From assembly GCA_943325485.2 (NCBI GenBank), contig CALPPP020000074.1, positions 1 through 6,427 on the forward strand: a DNA stretch of 6,427 bases. The letters run 5' to 3'. The translations under genes and the position numbers were made by a program. Under the pieces are notes generated by a model, which was given only the letters and a program-made list of their open reading frames with translations, had not been told where the DNA came from and did not search any database. The stretch's first letter is position 1. Each line of letters starts with the position of its first letter. The stretch is from Rickettsia typhi (GTDB taxonomy: Bacteria; Pseudomonadota; Gammaproteobacteria; Burkholderiales; Burkholderiaceae_C). This document shows positions 1-5,539 of the stretch, piece by piece.

Positions 1-1017
1 CACTTTGCGGCCGCTGAACTTCAAAATGGCCGGCCAAAACAGCGTGTGAAAGGTGACGATGTCTTTGCCAATGAAGTGGTACTGCTCCGTGTCAACGGCC
101 GCCATGTATTCGTCAAAGCTGCGGGTCTCCCCATGCTGCGCCTTGGGGCCGCCTTGGTCGAACCAGTTTTTCAGCGACGCCAAGTAACCAATGGGGGCGT
201 CCAGCCACACATAAAAGTACTTGCCCGGCGCGTCGGGAATTTCGATGCCAAAGTAGGGCGCGTCACGGCTGATGTCCCAGTCACCCAAACCCTCGCTGGT
301 GGAACCGTCTGGGTTGGTGCGCACGCTGAACCACTCTTTCACCTTATTGGCCACTTCGGGCTGCAGGTGTTGGCCGTTTTGGGTCCAGTCTTGTAAAAAT
401 TCCACGCAGCGCGGATCGGACAACTTAAAGAAAAAATGCTCGGCGTGTTTCAACACCGGCGTGGCACCCGACAAGGCCGAGTACGGGTTTTTCAAATCGG
501 TGGGGGCGTAGACCGCGCCGCAGCTTTCGCAGTTGTCGCCGTACTGGTCTTTGGCGCCGCACTTGGGGCACTCGCCCTTGATGAAGCGGTCGGGCAAGAA
601 CATGTTTTTCTCGGGGTCGAAAAACTGCTCGATGGTTTTGCGCTCGATCAGCGTGCCGCCTTGTGTCTCGGGCAGGTCGCGCAGGTCGCGGTAAATTTGT
701 TGCGCCAAAGCGTGGTTCTCAGGCGCATCAGTGCTGTGCCAGTTGTCAAAGCCGATGTGAAAGCCATCTAGGTACTGTTGCCGGCCCGCGGCGATGTTGG
801 CGACAAACTGCTGCGGTGTGAGACCGGCTTTTTCGGCGGCGATCATGATGGGCGCACCGTGGGTGTCGTCAGCGCAAACAAAGTTGACCGCGTGGCCCTG
901 CATGCGCTGGTAGCGCACCCAAATATCGGCCTGGATGTACTCCATCATGTGCCCGATGTGGAAGTTGCCATTGGCATAGGGCAGGGCGGTGGTGACAAAT
1001 AAGCGGCGCTGGGTCAT
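1..1017 (-). CDS. metG: Methionyl-tRNA synthetase, N-terminal 339 codons (partial, C-terminus beyond left edge)
   Basis: This cytoplasmic enzyme charges tRNA-Met with methionine using ATP. Read from 1017 leftwards, the protein begins [19 protein letters not shown]. It carries the class I signature H20-I21-G22-H23, the ADDTHGAPI block that follows, and a zinc-binding knuckle with C150, C153, C163 and C166 in the arrangement CPKC...CESC. Further on it has the [11 protein letters not shown] block typical of MetRS. The KMSKS loop, anticodon-binding domain and any C-terminal tRNA-binding domain lie outside the window; full family members are roughly 550-700 residues. No stop interrupts the 339 codons. 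The start is set by family length and by the conserved N-terminus. No good Shine-Dalgarno precedes it: the 31-base leader is pyrimidine-rich (CCTCCCTCTTTG). A toxin gene ends immediately upstream on the same strand, so metG may be partly transcribed from that module. Identity is certain from the motifs. Confidence 0.97.
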   Translation of the reverse strand, partial: MTQRRLFVTTALPYANGNFHIGHMMEYIQADIWVRYQRMQGHAVNFVCADDTHGAPIMIAAEKAGLTPQQFVANIAAGRQQYLDGFHIGFDNWHSTDAPENHALAQQIYRDLRDLPETQGGTLIERKTIEQFFDPEKNMFLPDRFIKGECPKCGAKDQYGDNCESCGAVYAPTDLKNPYSALSGATPVLKHAEHFFFKLSDPRCVEFLQDWTQNGQHLQPEVANKVKEWFSVRTNPDGSTSEGLGDWDISRDAPYFGIEIPDAPGKYFYVWLDAPIGYLASLKNWFDQGGPKAQHGETRSFDEYMAAVDTEQYHFIGKDIVTFHTLFWPAILKFSGRKV

Positions 1018-1051
1018 GAGACGGTCAATACAAAGAGGGAGGCTGATTTTA
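1018..1051 (-). promoter_or_regulatory. metG leader with a possible -10 box at the toxin stop codon
   Basis: Between the toxin stop and the metG ATG there are only 31 bases. On the minus strand the toxin stop codon and the next three bases spell TAAAAT (1051-1046), which matches five of six positions of the sigma70 -10 consensus. A transcript from it would have a leader of about 20-25 bases. The sequence 16-18 bases upstream has no convincing -35 element, so this is a weak candidate. The alternative is read-through from the antitoxin promoter. Confidence 0.22.
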
Positions 1052-1420
1052 GGTGGCGCTGATAGCGATGATGGCATTGAGTTCTTCGCAAGCCGCCTCG
1101 AACACTTCAGGTGGTACTTGTTTCCAAGCATGGGGACGTGCGCCCCGTTGACGCCAAGCGAATGATTTGGGCTGATGGGTCAGCACATAGCAAACCTCAC
1201 CTTTGGCTGCTGTGAACTTGACAGCAAAGGGGTTGGTTTCATTGCTTTGGGCGTGGGTCATGGGCAGGCCAATGACTAACTGGGTGCGTTCATTGAAGGC
1301 CTTGGGAGACAACACCAGCATGGGGTGTTCGTCTTTCATCTCAGAGCCGACTTGGGGATTGAAGTTGACCCAGATCATGTCCCGACGATCAGGCACCCAG
1401 TGCTTGGAGACGGAAGCCAT
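1049..1420 (-). CDS. MazF/PemK-family toxin, type II toxin-antitoxin system
   Basis: The 123-residue protein aligns by eye with E. coli MazF, a sequence-specific mRNA endoribonuclease, through most of its length: [13 protein letters not shown] at 8-20, VGSE at 24-27, HPMLVLSP at 32-39, a P-x-T segment at 53-55, and a [13 protein letters not shown] block towards the C-terminus. It should act in the cytoplasm as a dimer held inactive by the upstream antitoxin. Its ATG shares one base (1420) with the antitoxin stop, a TGATG junction that implies translational coupling, and it has no separate ribosome site. One oddity is that the position of MazF R29, implicated in catalysis, is H32 here, while the T52 equivalent (T55) is kept. 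I recall a betaproteobacterial subgroup with the same HPMLVLSP form, so this may be a normal subfamily trait. Family assignment is firm; RNA target and activity are not known from sequence. Confidence 0.93.
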   Translation of the reverse strand: MASVSKHWVPDRRDMIWVNFNPQVGSEMKDEHPMLVLSPKAFNERTQLVIGLPMTHAQSNETNPFAVKFTAAKGEVCYVLTHQPKSFAWRQRGARPHAWKQVPPEVFEAACEELNAIIAISAT

Positions 1421-1680
1421 CAGAACACTTCAGGGCCCACGCGCCCAGTTGCCATGACTTCACCGCCATGGACTGCGGGGTCAAAAGCCTTGAGCTTTTG
1501 CGCGAGTGTTAATTTAGGTTTTCCTGCGGTACGCAAAAAAACACCACCTTCAACCACCTCCACTTTGATGGGTTGCCCGCGGGTGAAGTGAGCGGCTTTT
1601 GCCACCTTAGCGGTGATGCGAACTGCGAGGCCGTTACCCCATTCTTGAATTGTCTGATCGACGGACACGATGGCTGTCAT
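1420..1680 (-). CDS. MazE-like AbrB-fold antitoxin
   Basis: This 86-residue protein has the MazE/SpoVT-AbrB layout. The N-terminal DNA-binding swapped-hairpin domain contains EWGNGLAVRI (13-22, family form WGNS...RIP) and RGQPIKVEVVEGG (34-46). The C-terminal tail from about 55 to 86 (TLAQKLKAFDPAVHGGE) resembles the MazE segment that wraps the toxin. Its expected role is to neutralise the adjacent MazF-type toxin and, with it, to repress their shared promoter. I chose the ATG at 1680 because GGGAG stands seven bases before it and because the MazE fold begins there. An in-frame ATG at 1737 would add 19 residues, but it lies inside the promoter repeat and has no ribosome site. The gene overlaps the toxin by one base. 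The G17 in place of the usual Ser of WGNS is a minor variation. Confidence 0.92.
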   Translation of the reverse strand: MTAIVSVDQTIQEWGNGLAVRITAKVAKAAHFTRGQPIKVEVVEGGVFLRTAGKPKLTLAQKLKAFDPAVHGGEVMATGRVGPEVF

Positions 1681-1705
1681 TGAAATGCTCCCTAAGCCCA
1701 GCAGG

Positions 1706-1734
1706 AGTTTATTCGGATTTGCAATAGGTATCAA
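1706..1734 (-). promoter_or_regulatory. Predicted sigma70 promoter of the toxin-antitoxin operon
   Basis: On the minus strand, TTGATA (1734-1729, five of six to the -35 consensus) is followed after exactly 17 bases by TAAACT (1711-1706, four of six to the -10 consensus). Transcription would begin near 1699, giving a leader of about 20 bases that contains the GGGAG ribosome site at its centre. The -35 element lies inside one unit of the tandem 10-bp repeat, which suits repression by the antitoxin or toxin-antitoxin complex. Confidence 0.6.
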
Positions 1735-1747
1735 CATGTATCAACAA
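1728..1747. repeat. Tandem 10-bp repeat, candidate antitoxin operator
   Basis: GTATCAACAT (1728-1737) is followed directly by GTATCAACAA (1738-1747); nine of ten bases are identical. The period of about one helical turn would present both units on the same DNA face. The first unit contains the predicted -35 element of the toxin-antitoxin promoter. MazE-type proteins commonly autoregulate, so an operator role is a reasonable inference but is not shown by sequence alone. Confidence 0.5.
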
Positions 1748-1779
1748 TTTCGTGTCTTTGTCACAAGTCTTGGCCTACA

Positions 1780-1828
1780 GATTGCCTCAGGGCTTTGCCC
1801 TTCGGAATGACAGCTCCTCGCAATGACG
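1780..1828. repeat. Dispersed intergenic palindromic repeat (ATTGCC...GCAATGACG type)
   Basis: ATTGC (1781-1785) pairs with GCAAT (1820-1824), and an inner hairpin AGGGC-TTT-GCCCT spans 1789-1801. AATGAC occurs twice (1806-1811 and 1822-1827). Read on the minus strand, this stretch translates to HCEELSFRRAKP, a string I recognise as the spurious product of a very common intergenic repeat with CGTCATTGCGAGGA and TGTCATTCCGAAGGGC arms. It sits between the toxin-antitoxin promoter and the apbC start. No protein is encoded here. Copy number in this genome cannot be judged from the window. Confidence 0.6.
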
Positions 1829-1882
1829 CTGTGGTCTCGTTAGACTAGCCACCTTTTGCCCAACAGACACACTGGAGTACAC

Positions 1883-2974
1883 ATGGCCCTGAGCGAACAA
1901 GACGTCAGCAACGCGTTGAAAACCGTGGTCGACCCTCTCACTGGCCAAGACTTTGTTAGCAGCAAATCGGTCAAAAACCTGCAAATCAAAGGTGGCGATG
2001 TCAGTTTTGAGGTGGAACTGGGCTACCCCGCCAAAAGCCTGTGGACGGCGTTCGAGCAGCAGTTGCAACATGTGGTGGGCCAGGTGCCCGGCGTGACCTC
2101 GGTGAAAGCCAAAGTCACAAGTAAAGTCATTGCCCATGCGGCGCAGCCCGGCGTGGCGCTGTTGCCGCAGGTGAAAAACATCATCGCGGTGGCCTCGGGC
2201 AAAGGCGGCGTCGGCAAATCCACCACCGCCGCCAACTTGGCGCTGGCCTTGGCCGCCGAAGGTGCGAGTGTGGGCTTGCTGGATGCCGATATTTACGGTC
2301 CCAGCCAGCCCATGATGATGGGCTTGTCGGGCAGACCCGAAAGCGCGGACGGTAAAACCATGCAACCACTCGAAGCCCACGGTGTGCAGGTGATGTCGAT
2401 AGGTTTTTTGGTAGCGCAAGACCAAGCCATGGTGTGGCGCGGTCCCATGGCCACGCAAGCCTTGGAGCAGTTGCTACGCCAAACCAACTGGCGGGACTTG
2501 GATTACCTCATCGTCGACATGCCTCCTGGCACGGGGGACATTCAATTGACGCTGAGCCAACGTGTGCCGCTGACGGGTGCGGTCATCGTCACCACGCCGC
2601 AAGACATTGCCTTGATAGACGCCTTGAAGGGCATTCGCATGTTCCAAAAAGTAGGCGTGCCGATTTTGGGCATCGTGGAAAACATGGCGGTGCATGTGTG
2701 CAGCCAGTGCGGTCATGCCGAACACATCTTTGGTGTGGAAGGCGGCAAAAAAATGGCCAAGGCCGAAGGCATGGCGTATTTGGGTGCACTGCCTTTGAGT
2801 ATGGCCATACGCGTGCAAGCCGACAGCGGCCTGCCCAGCGTGGTGGCCGACCCCGATGGCGAGGTGACCGGCATTTACAAAGCTGTGGCCAGACAACTCG
2901 CCGTTGCCGTTGCTGCCAAAGCCAAAGATTTTTCTTCTAAGTTCCCCACCATCAAGGTGTCTAAAGACACCTGA
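1883..2974 (+). CDS. apbC: Mrp/ApbC-family iron-sulfur cluster carrier ATPase
   Basis: This 363-residue cytoplasmic P-loop NTPase is thought to bind a bridging Fe-S cluster as a dimer and pass it to apo-proteins. Residues about 4-83 form the MIP18/DUF59-like domain (LKTVVDPLTGQDFV near the start). The ATPase domain follows, with the deviant Walker A motif GKGGVGKST at 106-114, LLDADIYGPS around D134 and D136, and the DMPPGTGD block at 212-219. The cluster-binding C-x-x-C is C273-S-Q-C276, inside the family's VENM...CxxCGH..HIFG region. The length matches E. coli Mrp (about 370). The ATG at 1883 is chosen because GGAG (1874-1877) lies five bases upstream; a TTG at 1856 would add nine unrelated residues. 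It is divergent from metG, as in many proteobacteria, but here a toxin-antitoxin module separates them. The stop codon overlaps a hairpin, and boxR starts 36 bases downstream. Confidence 0.96.
   Translation: MALSEQDVSNALKTVVDPLTGQDFVSSKSVKNLQIKGGDVSFEVELGYPAKSLWTAFEQQLQHVVGQVPGVTSVKAKVTSKVIAHAAQPGVALLPQVKNIIAVASGKGGVGKSTTAANLALALAAEGASVGLLDADIYGPSQPMMMGLSGRPESADGKTMQPLEAHGVQVMSIGFLVAQDQAMVWRGPMATQALEQLLRQTNWRDLDYLIVDMPPGTGDIQLTLSQRVPLTGAVIVTTPQDIALIDALKGIRMFQKVGVPILGIVENMAVHVCSQCGHAEHIFGVEGGKKMAKAEGMAYLGALPLSMAIRVQADSGLPSVVADPDGEVTGIYKAVARQLAVAVAAKAKDFSSKFPTIKVSKDT
2955..2972 (+). other. Hairpin overlapping the apbC stop codon
   Basis: AGGTGTC (2955-2961) and GACACCT (2966-2972) form a perfect 7-bp stem around a four-base loop TAAA, ending on the first base of the apbC TGA. 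No T-run follows, so it is not a standard intrinsic terminator. It could slow read-through into boxR or protect the apbC mRNA 3' end. A chance palindrome in codons for KVSKDT is possible. Confidence 0.4.
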
Positions 2975-2993
2975 AGCCGAGCAGCCTCCAAGA

Positions 2994-3007
2994 TGCATTA
3001 AAGTGCA
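2994..3007. promoter_or_regulatory. Predicted BoxR operator 1, at the boxR start
   Basis: TGCA at 2994-2997 and TGCA at 3004-3007 are separated by exactly six bases (TTAAAG). This matches the TGCA-N6-TGCA motif that I recall for BzdR/BoxR operators in Azoarcus. With flanking bases it reads ATGCA...TGCAT, a longer inverted repeat. It ends three bases before the boxR ATG and covers the only possible ribosome site (AAAG, 3000-3003), so a bound repressor would sit over the translation initiation region and downstream of any boxR promoter. Confidence 0.6.
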
Positions 3008-3010
3008 TGG

Positions 3011-3781
3011 ATGCGCAAGACCCTGTCTGAGGACAAACACCCCTTTCTGATTGCCTTGGGAGACCGTGTGCGAGCCCTGCGCGCTCGCCGTGGTCTGTCG
3101 CGCAAAGCTGCATCGGCCCGTGCGCAGGTGTCTGAGCGGCATTGGGCGAATTTGGAATCGGGTAACGGCAACGCATCCGTGTTGGTGTTGTTGCAAGTGG
3201 CCAAGGCCTTGCAATGCGACTTGGTCACCTTGCTGCAAGAAGCGCCAGCGGCTGGCAGCTTGCGGCGTCAACACATCGCTTTGATTGGTTTGCGCGGCGC
3301 GGGCAAGTCCACCCTAGGCCAGCGTTTGGCCAAAGAGTTGGGCTATGTCTTCATCGAACTCAGCCGCGTCATCGAACAACTGGCCGGCTGCAGCATCAGC
3401 GAAATTCATGGTCTTTATGGGCCCGAGGCTTACCGCCGCTATGAGCGCCGCGCATTGGAAGACAGCTTGGCGAACCACACCCATGTGGTGTTGGCGACGC
3501 CTGGCGGTTTGGTGTCTGAGGACACCACCTTCACCATGCTGCTGGCACAGTGCTTCACCATCTGGTTGCAAGCCACGCCCGAAGACCATATGGCGCGGGT
3601 TTTGGCGCAAGGCGATACCCGTCCCATGGCAGCCAGCACCGAAGCCATGCAAGATTTGCAGCGCATCCTCAGCAACCGCAGCCCGTTTTATGCCAAGGCT
3701 GATGTGCATATCGACACCAGCGCACAGTCCGAGGAGCAAAGCTTTCAGTCGCTGAAAAAAGCTTGGTTGGCTCAGTTGTGA
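3011..3781 (+). CDS. boxR: BoxR/BzdR-type benzoyl-CoA-responsive transcriptional repressor
   Basis: The 256-residue protein has an XRE helix-turn-helix domain at roughly 14-72 (GDRVRALRARRGLSRKAAS, then VSERHWANLESGNGNAS). A short linker leads to a shikimate-kinase-like domain from about 87, with Walker A GLRGAGKST at 93-101, ELSRVIEQLAG and TPGGLVSE. This fusion is diagnostic of BzdR/BoxR repressors. In these the kinase-like domain binds benzoyl-CoA as inducer rather than phosphorylating shikimate. It lies directly before boxC and boxB on the same strand. A TAA codon in frame at 2999-3001 makes the ATG at 3011 the first possible start; only a weak AAAG precedes it. One TGCA-N6-TGCA motif lies before the gene and two after it, consistent with autoregulation and control of boxCB. 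The protein is somewhat shorter than the roughly 300 residues I recall for characterised homologues. Assignment is strong; the exact inducer is inferred from the family. Confidence 0.93.
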   Translation: MRKTLSEDKHPFLIALGDRVRALRARRGLSRKAASARAQVSERHWANLESGNGNASVLVLLQVAKALQCDLVTLLQEAPAAGSLRRQHIALIGLRGAGKSTLGQRLAKELGYVFIELSRVIEQLAGCSISEIHGLYGPEAYRRYERRALEDSLANHTHVVLATPGGLVSEDTTFTMLLAQCFTIWLQATPEDHMARVLAQGDTRPMAASTEAMQDLQRILSNRSPFYAKADVHIDTSAQSEEQSFQSLKKAWLAQL

Positions 3782-3805
3782 AAATGTGCAATATATTGCA
3801 TTAAT
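3776..3805 (+). promoter_or_regulatory. Possible boxCB promoter
   Basis: TTGTGA (3776-3781, four of six to the -35 consensus, overlapping the boxR stop) and ATTAAT (3800-3805, four of six to -10) are 18 bases apart. Predicted operator 2 lies between them and operator 3 just after the expected start near 3812, which is the geometry expected of a repressed promoter. The region 3781-3817 is strikingly AT-rich compared with its surroundings. An alternative -10 is TATATT (3792-3797), but it lacks a partner -35. Confidence 0.35.
3787..3800. promoter_or_regulatory. Predicted BoxR operator 2, upstream of boxC
   Basis: TGCA (3787-3790), ATATAT, TGCA (3797-3800): two TGCA boxes six bases apart, and the 14 bases together are a perfect palindrome. 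The motif matches TGCA-N6-TGCA as known for BzdR-family repressors. It shares the eight bases TGCATTAA with operator 1 (3797-3804 here, 2994-3001 there). It begins six bases after the boxR stop codon. Confidence 0.65.
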
Positions 3806-3817
3806 TAAGAGAATTTC

Positions 3818-3831
3818 TGCACGATGATGCA
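3818..3831. promoter_or_regulatory. Predicted BoxR operator 3, in the boxC leader
   Basis: TGCA (3818-3821), CGATGA, TGCA (3828-3831) gives another TGCA-N6-TGCA site. It starts 31 bp after operator 2, about three helical turns, so both would face the same side of the DNA. It lies about 20 bases upstream of the boxC start and ten bases before the boxC ribosome site. Confidence 0.6.
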
Positions 3832-3852
3832 CGGCTTCGCAGGAGAGCCCGC

Positions 3853-5517
3853 ATGTCTGATTTCACCGTTGATTACCAAACCCACCCCAGCCAATACCGC
3901 CATTGGTCTTTGAAGGTGGAGGGCGAGGTCGCCACCTTGTCACTGGACATCCAAGAAGACGGCGGCATCTTGCCCGGCTACAAGCTCAAGCTCAATTCCT
4001 ATGACTTGGGCGTTGACATTGAATTACACGACGCCTTGCAAAGGGTGCGTTTTGAACATCCCGAAGTCAAGTCTGTGGTGGTCACGAGTTTGAAGGACCG
4101 CATTTTTTGCTCTGGCGCCAACATCTTCATGTTGGGCTTGTCCACCCATGCGTGGAAGGTAAATTTTTGTAAATTCACCAATGAAACACGCAATGGCATC
4201 GAAGACAGCAGCCGCCACAGTGGCTTGAAATTCGTCGCAGCGGTCAACGGTGCGTGTGCAGGTGGTGGCTACGAATTGGCGCTGGCCTGTGACGAGATTG
4301 TCTTAGTGGATGACCGCTCCAGCAGCGTGTCGCTGCCTGAAGTGCCTTTATTGGGCGTGTTGCCTGGCACGGGTGGTTTGACCCGCATCACCGACAAGCG
4401 CCATGTGCGCCATGACCATGCCGATATGTTTTGCACCAGCGTGGAAGGTGTGCGTGGCCAAAAAGCCGTCGATTGGCGCTTGGTCGACGCCATCGCCAAG
4501 CCTGCGCAGTTTGACCAAGTGGTGGCCAAGCATGCACACGACTTGCCTGCTCACAGCCAACGGGCGGGCATGGCGGCCCAAGGTCAGGGCGTGGAACTCA
4601 AGCCCTTGCACAAAACCACCACGGCTGACAGTTTGAGCTACACCTATGTGAATGTGGCGATCGACCGTGCCAAGCGCACCGCCACCCTCACCGTGTCAGC
4701 ACCCAAAGCAGCGGTTCCCAGCAGCCTAGAAGCCATTCAACTCGCAGGCGACGCTTGGTACCCACTGCAAATGGCGCGTGAGTTGGATGATGCGATTTTG
4801 TGTCTGCGCACCAATGAGTTGGACATCGGCACTTGGCTGCTCAAGACCAGCGGCGACCAAGCTTGGGCTTTGCAATCGGATGCGGTGCTGCTGCAACACC
4901 AAGCGCATTGGTTGGTCAACGAAACCATCGGATTGCTGCGCCGCACCTTGGCGCGCTTGGATGTGTCTTCACGCTCGATGTTTGCGCTGATCGACGAGGG
5001 TTCGTGCTTTGCGGGCACTTTGGCCGAATTGGCGCTGTGCGCTGACCGCGCTTACATGCTGGCCCTGCCCGATGCGCCAGACACAGCGCCTCGCATGGTG
5101 TTGAATGAATTGAACATGGGTTTCTTCCCCATGGTGAACCACCAGTCACGTTTGCAACGTCGCTTCTATGAAGAAACCGCGCCACTCGAAGCCGTGCGTG
5201 CTGCTTTGGGTCAAGCCTTGGACGCAGACCAAGCGCTGGCTTTGGGACTGGTCACTGCTGCGCCCGATGATATTGACTGGGCGGACGAGTTGCGTATCGC
5301 CATCGAAGAGCGTGCCGCCATGTCGCCCGACTCGCTCACCGGCTTGGAAGCGAATTTGCGCTTCAGCCAAAAGGAATCCATGGAGACCCGTATTTTTGGC
5401 CGCTTGTCGGCTTGGCAAAACTGGATCTTCAACCGCCCCAACGCCGTAGGCGACAAAGGTGCCCTCAAGGTTTACGGCAAAGGCGAAAAAGCCGCTTTCG
5501 ATTTCAACCGCATTTAA
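3853..5517 (+). CDS. boxC: 2,3-epoxybenzoyl-CoA dihydrolase (benzoyl-CoA-dihydrodiol lyase)
   Basis: This 554-residue cytoplasmic enzyme of aerobic benzoyl-CoA degradation converts 2,3-epoxybenzoyl-CoA to 3,4-dehydroadipyl-CoA semialdehyde and formate. The first crotonase-like domain spans about 20-250: IFCSGANIFML (C86), then GACAGGGYELALACDE with E141, then LPEVPLLGVLPGTGG with E163. E141 and E163 align with the two catalytic glutamates of crotonase (E144 and E164). The second half, from about 265, repeats the fold more loosely, with GSCFAGTLAELALCADRAYM (E392) and LNELNMGFFP (E419). Length matches the BoxC family (about 550), roughly twice an ordinary crotonase. The ATG at 3853 has AGGAG (3841-3845) seven bases upstream. 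It follows boxR by 71 bases containing two operator motifs and precedes boxB by 47 bases with no terminator, so boxC and boxB are likely one operon. Confidence 0.96.
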   Translation: MSDFTVDYQTHPSQYRHWSLKVEGEVATLSLDIQEDGGILPGYKLKLNSYDLGVDIELHDALQRVRFEHPEVKSVVVTSLKDRIFCSGANIFMLGLSTHAWKVNFCKFTNETRNGIEDSSRHSGLKFVAAVNGACAGGGYELALACDEIVLVDDRSSSVSLPEVPLLGVLPGTGGLTRITDKRHVRHDHADMFCTSVEGVRGQKAVDWRLVDAIAKPAQFDQVVAKHAHDLPAHSQRAGMAAQGQGVELKPLHKTTTADSLSYTYVNVAIDRAKRTATLTVSAPKAAVPSSLEAIQLAGDAWYPLQMARELDDAILCLRTNELDIGTWLLKTSGDQAWALQSDAVLLQHQAHWLVNETIGLLRRTLARLDVSSRSMFALIDEGSCFAGTLAELALCADRAYMLALPDAPDTAPRMVLNELNMGFFPMVNHQSRLQRRFYEETAPLEAVRAALGQALDADQALALGLVTAAPDDIDWADELRIAIEERAAMSPDSLTGLEANLRFSQKESMETRIFGRLSAWQNWIFNRPNAVGDKGALKVYGKGEKAAFDFNRI

Positions 5518-5538
5518 TTGGGGTCAGATCCCAATTAA
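5514..5538. repeat. Perfect 9-bp inverted repeat at the boxC stop, likely dispersed palindromic element
   Basis: TTAATTGGG (5514-5522) pairs perfectly with CCCAATTAA (5530-5538), and a G-T pair (5523/5529) extends the stem to leave the loop TCAGA. The arm includes the boxC TAA (5515-5517). The core GGGGTCAGATCCC resembles short palindromic units that I recall scattered through beta- and gammaproteobacterial genomes, some near REP-associated transposases. No poly-T follows and boxB continues the operon, so a terminator is unlikely. It could act as an mRNA-stabilising or processing hairpin. Confidence 0.6.
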
Positions 5539-5539
5539 T

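Noticed and set aside
1681..1737. ATG at 1737 as the antitoxin start
   Set aside because: It lies within the promoter repeat upstream of the predicted transcription start and has no ribosome site, whereas the ATG at 1680 has GGGAG seven bases before it.
1824..1846. apbC promoter with TAGACT (1841-1846) as -10
   Set aside because: It matches only four of six bases, and the paired -35 (TCGCAA) only three of six. The apbC promoter must be in this gap, but I cannot place it.
1856..1882. TTG start at 1856 for apbC, nine residues longer
   Set aside because: The ATG at 1883 has GGAG at ideal spacing, and the added residues are not part of the Mrp family.
1787..2458. 223-codon minus-strand open frame ending in HCEELSFRRAKP
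   Set aside because: It is antisense to apbC, and its tail is the translation of the intergenic palindromic repeat, a known source of spurious proteins.
2691..2702. Two TGCA boxes inside apbC
   Set aside because: They are four bases apart, not six, and lie within the conserved codons around the CxxC motif, so they do not fit the operator pattern.
2474..3274. 266-codon open frame on the minus strand
   Set aside because: It lies antisense to apbC and boxR, crosses the gap between them, and has a composition rich in His, Gln and Arg typical of shadow frames. Both plus-strand genes have clear family motifs.
3011..3781. boxR as a shikimate kinase (aroK) or an aro-pathway gene
   Set aside because: The kinase-like domain has a Walker A motif, but it is fused to an XRE helix-turn-helix domain and lies next to boxC and boxB, which is the BzdR/BoxR architecture.
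3314..3832. 172-codon minus-strand open frame
   Set aside because: It is antisense to boxR, extends through the operator region and has no recognisable motif.
4156..4178. AT-rich inverted repeat AATTT...AAATT inside boxC
   Set aside because: It is short, lies in coding sequence at codons for a Phe/Lys-rich stretch, and has no neighbouring signal.
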